A DNA stretch of 12,447 bases from Paenibacillaceae bacterium UBA6304 (GTDB lineage Bacteria > Bacillota > Bacilli > Paenibacillales > Paenibacillaceae): the NCBI GenBank assembly GCA_002439285.1, contig DJTQ01000274.1:1-12447 (forward strand), written 5' to 3'. Positions within the stretch are counted from its first letter, which is position 1; each line of letters opens with the position of its first letter. A model generated the notes under the pieces. The model was not told where the DNA came from, searched no databases, and was given only the letters and a program-made list of their open reading frames with translations. Positions 7,134 to 12,447 of this stretch are shown here, piece by piece. The translations under genes and the position numbers were made by a program.

Positions 7134-7880
7134 ATGGGAAAATTCAATGGGAAAGTAGCGGTTGTAACAGGAGGGACTAGCGGCATCGGTCTTGCAACAG
7201 CGCAGAAGTTGGCAAAAGAAGGTGCACATGTTTTCATTACAGGACGCAGACAAAGCGAACTTGATTCAGCGGTGAAGCTGATTGGAAATAACGTAACTGG
7301 TATTCAAGGTGACGTTTCCAAGCTGGCTGATTTAGACAGTCTGTTTGAAGCAGTGAAACAAGAGAAAGGACATTTGGACATCCTCTTTGCAAATGCTGGG
7401 ATTGGATCATTTGTTCCATTGGGTGAGATTACAGAAGATCATTATTACAAAACATTCGACGTAAACGTAAAAGGAACGATATTCACGGTCCAAAAGGCGT
7501 TACCCTTGTTTCCGAACAATGGAGGTTCGATAATCATAACGGGGTCCACGGCTGGTTCTGTCGGGGATCCAGCGTTCAGTATCTATGGCGCTTCAAAGGC
7601 AGCAATAAGACAGCTAATTCGCAACTGGATTATGGATCTAAAAGGCACTGGAATTCGTGTAAACGTCGTTAGTCCTGGATTCATTCATACACCAGCTTAT
7701 AATTACTTATTTGGAGCCGAGATCGAAAATGTCCTTGAACACTCCAAGACTGTAACTCCACTAGGCAGAGTAGGGACATCTGAAGAAATTGCAAATGCTG
7801 TAATGTTTCTTGCTTCTAATGAAAGCAGTTATATAAATGGAATCGAATTGTTCGTGGATGGCGGATTTGCACAAGTTTAG
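7134..7880 (+). CDS. Classical short-chain dehydrogenase/reductase (SDR), NADP(H)-type
   Basis: 248 residues, a normal classical SDR. Rossmann motif TGGTSGIG (12-19), GDV (59-61), NAG (87-89), and the full catalytic set N111, S138, Y151 and K155 (YGASK). Arg38-Arg39 after the second beta strand favours NADP(H). The C-terminal pattern [28 protein letters not shown] and GIELFVDGG is complete, so the enzyme should be active. It is cytosolic; the substrate (a ketone, aldehyde or sugar carbonyl) cannot be read from sequence. The ATG follows AAAAGGAG with 9 nt spacing; a second AAGGAG at 7081 has no start codon behind it. This is the only confident plus-strand gene, divergent from the HxlR regulator, which suggests inducible carbonyl detoxification. 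GC content is lower than that of guaA, in line with acquisition. Confidence 0.93.
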   Translation: MGKFNGKVAVVTGGTSGIGLATAQKLAKEGAHVFITGRRQSELDSAVKLIGNNVTGIQGDVSKLADLDSLFEAVKQEKGHLDILFANAGIGSFVPLGEITEDHYYKTFDVNVKGTIFTVQKALPLFPNNGGSIIITGSTAGSVGDPAFSIYGASKAAIRQLIRNWIMDLKGTGIRVNVVSPGFIHTPAYNYLFGAEIENVLEHSKTVTPLGRVGTSEEIANAVMFLASNESSYINGIELFVDGGFAQV

Positions 7881-8044
7881 TTCGGAGATATACCACTGAA
7901 TTTTATAGATTCAGAGTGTGCGGTTGGTTTATGCAGAGCTTTCTTATGAGAATAATCTGATTTTGAGGCATTTGAAATAAGGCGATAGTATTCAAGTACT
8001 TCCCTTGGTTCATCACAATCTGTACATCGCCAGATACAGTCACT
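7877..8044 (-). pseudogene. 3' fragment of an unrecognised Cys-rich protein
   Basis: An open frame of 55 codons with no start codon, bounded upstream by TAA (8047-8045) and ending in TAA that overlaps the end of the dehydrogenase gene. It reads SDCIWRCTDCDEPREVLEYY and continues with a basic, Ser/His-rich tail. The C-x3-C-x2-C cluster and protein-like composition suggest the remains of a real gene, perhaps with a zinc-binding segment. The family is not recognised. The 5' part is absent or scrambled. Confidence 0.35.
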
Positions 8045-8122
8045 TTAAGTAATCAAATACGGAAGTAGTGGAGTGCAGGCCGATTGGTTTTCTTCACCTG
8101 AATTAGATAACAAATCAAATAT

Positions 8123-8248
8123 ATGTCCAAATCGGAATTAATTCGTATGCAGGTACGTTTAAGTAAATTAGATTATTTTATGATTGGATTATTGGAATCT
8201 CGAAGAGGAAGAGTACGTGTTATTAAGCTAACGGGAGACGATAGTTGA
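8123..8248 (+). CDS. Small basic ORF, 41 codons, doubtful
   Basis: ATG at 8123 to TGA at 8248 encodes MSKSELIRMQVRLSKLDYF followed by a hydrophobic turn and ESRRGRVRVIKLTGDDS. The composition is protein-like (amphipathic, basic), but there is no ribosome site in front of the ATG and the frame is open only four codons further upstream. It may be the end of a decayed gene rather than a small protein. No family is recognised. Confidence 0.22.
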   Translation: MSKSELIRMQVRLSKLDYFMIGLLESRRGRVRVIKLTGDDS

Positions 8249-8367
8249 ATTACCACACCATAGGACTGGTTCTTTCAGGCAGCAAGTCAGATCATGTATT
8301 AGCAGGATTGCCGCTTGCGGCACGAGGAGCGAAGCGACTTGTTTTGAGCCTTCAGGGAGCGTAAGCG
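8249..8367 (+). other. GC-rich structured stretch upstream of an orphan terminator
   Basis: Within an AT-rich region this 120-nt stretch contains hairpin CCGC-TT-GCGG (8311-8320) and two imperfect direct repeats, GGAGCGAAGCGA (8326-8337) and GGAGCGTAAGCGA (8356-8368), and runs straight into a strong plus-strand terminator. No coding frame or clear promoter is seen. It may be a small non-coding RNA, a recombination site, or the trailer of a lost gene. The rest of the 7881-8506 gap holds only the two doubtful coding remnants and the hairpins listed separately. Confidence 0.35.
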
Positions 8368-8413
8368 AAAACCTACCCAACCTCACCAAAGGGGTTTATA
8401 GGTAGGTTTTTTT
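8368..8413 (+). terminator. Strong intrinsic terminator without an assigned gene
   Basis: AAAACCTACC (8368-8377) pairs perfectly with GGTAGGTTTT (8401-8410). An inner stem AACCTC/GGGGTT (8379-8396) stacks inside, and the T-run continues to 8413. On the plus strand this is a convincing Rho-independent terminator. The nearest intact plus-strand gene, the dehydrogenase, ends 490 nt upstream. Confidence 0.8.
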
Positions 8414-8453
8414 CTTTCTCATGTTCTTTGGTTTATACTGTATAGTTATTTTT

Positions 8454-8470
8454 AGCCCATTCAATGGGCT
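8454..8470. repeat. Short perfect inverted repeat
   Basis: AGCCCAT and ATGGGCT separated by TCA form a 7-bp stem. No T-run follows on the minus strand, where it would lie downstream of the integrase remnant. A second, imperfect inverted repeat (GCAAACG / CGTTTTGC) follows at about 8474-8490. The pair may be a weak terminator or part of an old recombination site. Confidence 0.45.
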
Positions 8471-8506
8471 ATGCAAACGTCCGTTTTGCAAGACATCATC
8501 CTGTTC

Positions 8507-9207
8507 CTAACCCCTTAAATACTTCGATGTTATTTGCGTATCAAAATGTCCCATCAGCCTACTCAGGACTTCTTTTCTGACACCAGCATTAGTACAGTGT
8601 TCTTTCAGAATCTTGTTTATGCGGGAACGAGATAATTTCACAGCGGATTGGTCAAGGAAGTAATAGTCCTCCACCTCCTCATGTACTTTCGCATGATATT
8701 GCTGATATAGACCAATCGTTGCTTTGAGCCTTTTCCATGAATTAGGATGTGCCTTCTGGCAACATCAACGTTCTTGATGCTGCACAATTCAGAAAGACGA
8801 ATTCCTGTATCAAAAAGAATAAGCTCATTAATGATTCGAGATACTTCATCGTCATTGAAGGTAACAATGACCTTCTTCTCTTCTTTAAGGTTTCGAATCT
8901 TACGTAGCGGGTTATCATGTTCATCAATGAATTCTTCGTCTACCAAATACTGAAAGAAAACCTTCAACGTTGTGAGGTTGTTGTTGATCGTACTGTTCGA
9001 CTCGCTGCCGACACTTTGACGATCTTGTATGTACTTTTTGATGTGGAGTGCTGTTACATCCTCGACTTCTGTAACACCTAGTCCACTTACAATAAAACTT
9101 TCCCATCTGTGTAACCGAAACATGCATAGGTCTACATATTTCTTTACTCTGCCCAGAACTTCTTGGTTTAACTTGAAATCATCAATCAGTTCATTGATCC
9201 TTGTCAT
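8507..9207 (-). pseudogene. Decayed tyrosine recombinase / phage-type integrase
   Basis: The ATG at 9207 follows GGGAG at 8 nt. The frame gives a SAM-like core-binding domain (about 1-95, with STINNNLTTLKVFFQYLV) and the start of the catalytic domain: FNDDEVSRIINE, then LILFDTGIRLSELCSI with catalytic Arg137, and ILIHGKGSKQR with a catalytic Lys. It then falls into a wrong frame and stops at 8638. The other frame continues the protein (HEEVEDYYFLDQSAVKL, then LSRLMGHFDTQITSKYLRG with the GH box and a final Tyr) to TAG at 8507. Three lesions are visible: a probable in-frame loss of about 15-20 residues before TGIR, a frameshift between about 8650 and 8720, and loss of the HxxR segment expected just before LSRLMGH. 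The protein cannot be active. It lies 160 nt from the end of guaA. Confidence 0.85.
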
Positions 9208-9319
9208 AAAAAATACTCCCTTCTATTTGCTGAACAACGCAAATAAAAGAGAGTAATTTTTTTGCACTCTATTGTTGCAGGTGTATGTGTAGCCCCGATG
9301 ACTTAAATACTCGAAAGCC

Positions 9320-9348
9320 CTTATATATCAACGCTTCCAAGCGTTCAA
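9320..9348 (-). promoter_or_regulatory. Integrase promoter with embedded palindromic operator
   Basis: Minus strand TTGAAC (9348-9343), 17-nt spacer, TATAAG (9325-9320). The palindrome at 9330-9345 covers the end of the -35 and most of the spacer. Transcription would begin near 9313, about 105 nt before the integrase start. Promoter boxes are good but not perfect. Confidence 0.55.
9330..9345. repeat. Perfect inverted repeat AACGCTT-CC-AAGCGTT
   Basis: A 7-nt half-site and its exact complement around CC, 22 nt beyond the guaA stop codon. No T-run follows, so it is not an intrinsic terminator. Its place inside the integrase promoter fits a repressor operator, and its place near the guaA end also fits a recombinase arm or core site. 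Confidence 0.7.
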
Positions 9349-9367
9349 GACATCAAAACTGTCCAGC

Positions 9368-10906
9368 CTACTCCCACTCAATCGTAGCTGGCGGTTTGGA
9401 AGTCACATCGTACACGATACGGTTGACGTTATCCACTTCATTGACGATACGCACGGAGATTTTCTCCAGCACGTCCCAAGGGATACGCGCCCAGTCGGCA
9501 GTCATGCCGTCGATGGAGGTTACCGCGCGGATGCCGACGGTGTAGGAATACGTACGGGCATCGCCCATAACGCCGACGCTCTTCATGTTCGGAAGCGCCG
9601 TGAAGTACTGCCAGATTTCGCGGTCCAAGCCCGCTTTGGCAATTTCTTCACGCAGGATGAAGTCGGAATCGCGGACGATCTTCAGCTTGTCCTCTGTCAC
9701 TTCGCCAAGCACGCGGATCGCGAGACCCGGTCCAGGGAACGGTTGTCTCCAGACGATTTCGCCCGGCAGACCGAGTTCCTCGCCGACCTTGCGAACCTCA
9801 TCCTTGAACAACGTGTTAAGCGGCTCGATCAGCGTAAACTTCATGTCCTCCGGCAAACCACCTACATTATGGTGAGACTTGATCGTCTGAGCTGTTGCTG
9901 TGCCGCTCTCCACGATATCCGTGTAGAGTGTGCCTTGAGCCAAGAACTTGAAGTCGTCGAACTTCGCCGACTCTTCATCGAAGACATAAATAAATTCGTT
10001 GCCGATAATTTTCCGTTTTTGTTCCGGATCATCGACACCAGCCAGCTTGGACAGGAACCGTTCGCGGGCATCGATCTTGACGACTTTCATATCGAATTTG
10101 CCGACAAAGGTCTCCATTACGCTCTCGGCTTCGCCTTTACGAAGCAGCCCGTGATCGATGAACATGCAGGTCAGCTGATCGCCGATCGCTTTGTGGATCA
10201 ACGCAGCTACCACGGAAGAATCCACGCCGCCGCTGAGTGCGCAGAGAACCTTCTGGTCGCCCACTTGCTCGCGGATTTCGCGGACTTTATCTTCGATAAA
10301 CGTCTCCATGCTCCAGTTGCCCTCGCAACCGCAGATGTCGTAGATAAAGTTCTTGATCATTTCATTACCATGAACGGAGTGACGTACTTCCGGATGGAAT
10401 TGAACTCCGTACATTTTGCGCTTTGTATTGGCGAAGCCGGCGATCGGCGCATGTTCGGTCGAAGCGTCCACGATGAAGCCTTCCGGCAATTCAACTACAT
10501 GATCGCCGTGGCTCATCCAAACGGTTTGCTTTGCATCCAGACCCTTCGTAAGCGCGGAATGCTCGGCGAAATCTACGTCCGCTTTCCCATATTCGCGTTT
10601 TGCCGCACGTTCCACTTTGCCCCCAAGCTGTTGGGCCATCAATTGCATCCCGTAGCAAATACCGAAGATCGGTACGCCAACCTCGTAAATGGCTTTATCG
10701 ATATGCGGCGCATCTTCAGCGTATACACTGGATGGTCCGCCCGAGAAGACGATCCCTTTCGGCGAAAGTTCACGAATCCGTTCTACCGGTGTATTAAACG
10801 GCAGCAATTCACTATACACGCCCAAATCGCGAATCCGTCTGGCTATCAGTTGATTGTATTGTCCTCCGAAATCAAGAACGACAATCATTTCATTTGGCTT
10901 ATTCAT
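9368..10906 (-). CDS. guaA: GMP synthetase, glutamine-hydrolysing
   Basis: 512 residues, full length. GuaA converts XMP, ATP and glutamine to GMP, the last step of guanine nucleotide synthesis. The class I amidotransferase domain (about 7-190) has the oxyanion motif FSGGP (54-58), nucleophile Cys84 in GICYGMQ, and His171/Glu173 in FHPE. The ATP pyrophosphatase domain carries the P-loop SGGVDSS (225-231). The C-terminal dimerisation domain includes [13 protein letters not shown] and ends with the conserved KPPATIEWE. All key residues are present, so the enzyme should be active. The ATG at 10906 follows GGGAGG at about 7 nt. It has its own promoter 30 nt upstream and lies 77 nt after the transglutaminase gene. 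The stop codon is intact although the 3' end borders the island. The unusually long opposite-strand open frame reflects GC-rich codon use. Confidence 0.98.
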   Translation of the reverse strand: MNKPNEMIVVLDFGGQYNQLIARRIRDLGVYSELLPFNTPVERIRELSPKGIVFSGGPSSVYAEDAPHIDKAIYEVGVPIFGICYGMQLMAQQLGGKVERAAKREYGKADVDFAEHSALTKGLDAKQTVWMSHGDHVVELPEGFIVDASTEHAPIAGFANTKRKMYGVQFHPEVRHSVHGNEMIKNFIYDICGCEGNWSMETFIEDKVREIREQVGDQKVLCALSGGVDSSVVAALIHKAIGDQLTCMFIDHGLLRKGEAESVMETFVGKFDMKVVKIDARERFLSKLAGVDDPEQKRKIIGNEFIYVFDEESAKFDDFKFLAQGTLYTDIVESGTATAQTIKSHHNVGGLPEDMKFTLIEPLNTLFKDEVRKVGEELGLPGEIVWRQPFPGPGLAIRVLGEVTEDKLKIVRDSDFILREEIAKAGLDREIWQYFTALPNMKSVGVMGDARTYSYTVGIRAVTSIDGMTADWARIPWDVLEKISVRIVNEVDNVNRIVYDVTSKPPATIEWE

Positions 10907-10935
10907 TTCCGAGCCTCCCTTAATTCATGAACCTA

Positions 10936-10965
10936 ATTATACGAAACGACAAAAGAGCTCGTCAA
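10936..10965 (-). promoter_or_regulatory. SigA promoter of guaA
   Basis: Minus strand TTGACG (10965-10960), 18-nt spacer, consensus TATAAT (10941-10936). Transcription should start near 10929, leaving a leader of about 23 nt with no room for a riboswitch, so guaA is not directly attenuated here. Some transcripts may also read in from the upstream gene, since no terminator is seen between the two. Confidence 0.85.
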
Positions 10966-10983
10966 GGAAGACCCGGCGGTAAT

Positions 10984-12447
10984 TCAGCGTTCCCGGTAAG
11001 CCAAATTCCGGCAAAGCTTCAGAAAGTCTCTGCTCTTGGTCCGATCCATGCCGGATGCCCCATAATATAGGTTCTCCCAAATCCGCACAAAGCTTTCCAA
11101 ATTCGCGCCTTGATCTCCAACTTTGGAATGAATCGAACCCACATATTCTCTTGCGGTCATCCCCGACGTTTTCGATCCGTAAGCAAGGTAGATTTCTTTC
11201 CACACGCGGTCGGCCGCCCACAGCAATTCGCTCCGCTCCGGAAACCTCCGGCGCCGCTTCAACATAAAGAGCCATACGAGGTAAGAGCCTTGTCGAAGCC
11301 AAGTCCTACGGTATATCAAGAACACCGATAACACAAAGCCGACCCCCAGCGCTACGCTTACCCATAGGAATAGAGACGCTTGCAGTCCCTTCCATAAGGT
11401 AGAGAAAAACTGAATCAGCCTGTTCAAAAACTCCACGGCCGAAAAATGCAACTTCTGCCACCACCCATCTTGTCCCGTTTGTCCGCCTGTTCCGGCAGGT
11501 TCGTCTTGACCTGCGGCAAATACCGATTCGTATCCTGGAGTGGGGTCAAAAGGAATCCATCCTTCCCCCGGGAAATAAACTTCCACCCAGGCATGCGCAT
11601 CGGCATAACTGACTTCAATGCGGTTGTCATCCTCGGGGACAGGGGTTCCGGGAGCAAAACCTTTGACCCAGCGGGCAGGAATGCCACCACTTCTGAGCAG
11701 CACGGTCATGGCGGTAGAGAAGTGATCGCAATATCCTTGTTTTTGCACGAACAGAAAATAGTCGGCAAAATCGCCCCCCTCCGGCGGTGCCTGTGTATCC
11801 AAGCTATAGATGTAATGCTTCTCCAAGTAATCCTTAACAGCCAATACCGCATCATATCTATTAGTCTGGTCTTCCACCAGCGTAGCCCCGAGCCGTTGCA
11901 CACGTGCAGGCAGATGATCCGGAAGCTGAAGCTCCCGGGCAGCAATTTCCACAGGGTCATCCCCTAGGGCATGGCGCAGCCGGTTCGAGGAGACTACCGG
12001 TACTTGGGTTGTCAGCTCATAGCCAAACAGTTCCTGCTCCGGATAAGCCTGCTCAAAATAGGTAGCGTCGCTATCGGCATCATACCGGGTGTCATAAGCC
12101 GTTGACCCGGCCTTGGGATGCTCAGCGTAAATCTGATCGACGCTCACAGTACGGCCGCCGCTAAAAAACGGGATCCTCCCGGTAACCGCCTGCTTAAACA
12201 TAACCGATTGCTTAATAACGGCAGAACCAGCGCCTGGAGCGGCTTGCACAGAGCCGACGGATTCCGCAGCGACTTCTGCAGAGGGATCTGCTTTGACATC
12301 CGCTGAGGTGTCTGCGGTAGCTTCTGCCGCTACCTCCGACCAGGCCACCAGGTCCGAGGTAGCGATGGGGGAAGAGCCCCAGCCCCGGCCTGTATATATG
12401 CTCTTGCTCTCCCCGCGCCAATACGTATTTTGCGGCGACACCGCCGT
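10984..12447 (-). CDS. TgpA-like membrane transglutaminase-domain protein (N-terminus outside window)
   Basis: The frame runs unbroken to the right edge, so the GTG at 12441 is only an internal codon and the N-terminal membrane region expected of DUF3488/TgpA proteins lies outside. Numbering from that codon: NTYWRGESKSIYTGRGW (5-21) is typical of the segment after the membrane helices; a transglutaminase core has Cys238 (GYCDHFSTA), His283 (DAHAWVE) and Asp299 (FDPTPG), a complete papain-like triad; one membrane helix at about 356-377; and a cytoplasmic DUF4129-like tail ending NLAYRER. An Ala/Asp/Ser-rich low-complexity insert lies at about 36-72. The catalytic domain should face outward. 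In related genomes such genes follow MoxR-type ATPase and DUF58 genes, which would be outside this window. Its substrate is unknown; some role at the cell envelope is likely. Confidence 0.92.
   Translation of the reverse strand, partial: TAVSPQNTYWRGESKSIYTGRGWGSSPIATSDLVAWSEVAAEATADTSADVKADPSAEVAAESVGSVQAAPGAGSAVIKQSVMFKQAVTGRIPFFSGGRTVSVDQIYAEHPKAGSTAYDTRYDADSDATYFEQAYPEQELFGYELTTQVPVVSSNRLRHALGDDPVEIAARELQLPDHLPARVQRLGATLVEDQTNRYDAVLAVKDYLEKHYIYSLDTQAPPEGGDFADYFLFVQKQGYCDHFSTAMTVLLRSGGIPARWVKGFAPGTPVPEDDNRIEVSYADAHAWVEVYFPGEGWIPFDPTPGYESVFAAGQDEPAGTGGQTGQDGWWQKLHFSAVEFLNRLIQFFSTLWKGLQASLFLWVSVALGVGFVLSVFLIYRRTWLRQGSYLVWLFMLKRRRRFPERSELLWAADRVWKEIYLAYGSKTSGMTAREYVGSIHSKVGDQGANLESFVRIWENLYYGASGMDRTKSRDFLKLCRNLAYRER

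Larger units (their letters stand above)
6270..9367. mobile_element. Probable genomic-island remnant between guaA and the purine permease
   Basis: The block is visibly more AT-rich than its flanks, breaks the uniform minus-strand order, carries a decayed tyrosine recombinase next to the 3' end of guaA, and holds gene fragments plus an HxlR/dehydrogenase pair. The 3' end of guaA is an established integration hotspot for islands with tyrosine recombinases. No direct repeat of the guaA end was found at the other side, so the left border is only placed by composition and by the permease promoter. Confidence 0.5.

Noticed and set aside
8035..8070. Sequence resembling the guaA 3' end in inverted orientation (GCCTGCACTCCACTAC on the minus strand)
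   Set aside because: It needs gaps to align and is in the wrong orientation for a simple integration duplication.
9255..9280. Hairpin AGAGT/ACTCT upstream of the integrase start considered as the guaA terminator
   Set aside because: Only 5 bp with an 11-nt loop, and the following sequence is only moderately U-rich; too weak to call.
8555..9373. Direct repeat CAGCCTACTC at 8555-8564 and 9364-9373, considered as attachment sites from the guaA end
   Set aside because: The left copy lies inside the integrase coding remnant (the LSRL codons), is only 10 nt, and would enclose only the integrase; most likely chance.
9743..10930. Long plus-strand open frame of 395 codons opposite guaA
   Set aside because: It is fully antisense to a complete, highly conserved guaA, has no ribosome site and no recognisable domain; it arises from the codon bias of the guaA strand.

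Overview
The window looks like a chromosomal segment of a low- to mid-GC Gram-positive bacterium, most likely Paenibacillus or a close relative. The signs are strong GGAGG-type ribosome binding sites, SigA-type promoters, a purine riboswitch in front of an NCS2 purine permease, a TgpA-like transglutaminase next to guaA, and Bacillales-like protein sequences. No rRNA, tRNA or CRISPR array is visible.

Layout from right to left, which is the direction of transcription for all core genes (minus strand): (i) 12447-10984, a membrane protein with a transglutaminase core and a DUF4129-like tail, cut by the window edge; (ii) 10906-9368, guaA (GMP synthetase) with its own promoter; (iii) about 9367-6270, an AT-richer accessory block; (iv) 6268-4436, a purine-salvage unit made of promoter, guanine-class riboswitch, intrinsic terminator, a perfect 24-nt palindrome, the PbuG-type permease and a strong terminator; (v) 4382-1, a surface-glycosylation pair made of a 1296-residue protein that joins two GT-C glycosyltransferase halves, followed 21 nt later by a GT2 polyprenyl-phosphate glycosyltransferase cut by the left edge.

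The accessory block sits exactly between two guanine-metabolism genes. It starts at the 3' end of guaA, a known integration hotspot for genomic islands. It holds a decayed tyrosine recombinase, a structured stretch ending in an orphan terminator, fragments of unrecognised coding sequence, and an intact divergent pair: an HxlR-type regulator and a short-chain dehydrogenase/reductase. The simplest reading is an old island remnant in which the regulator/oxidoreductase pair was kept while the integrase decayed.

Functionally, guaA and pbuG both serve the guanine nucleotide pool (synthesis and uptake), and the riboswitch would shut off uptake when guanine or hypoxanthine is plentiful. In the left unit, the GT2 enzyme probably makes a lipid-phosphate sugar that one or both GT-C halves use on the outer face of the membrane. 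The points most worth a second look are the double GT-C fusion with two lectin-like modules, the duplicated aptamer strand and palindrome in the permease leader, and the guaA-linked island.
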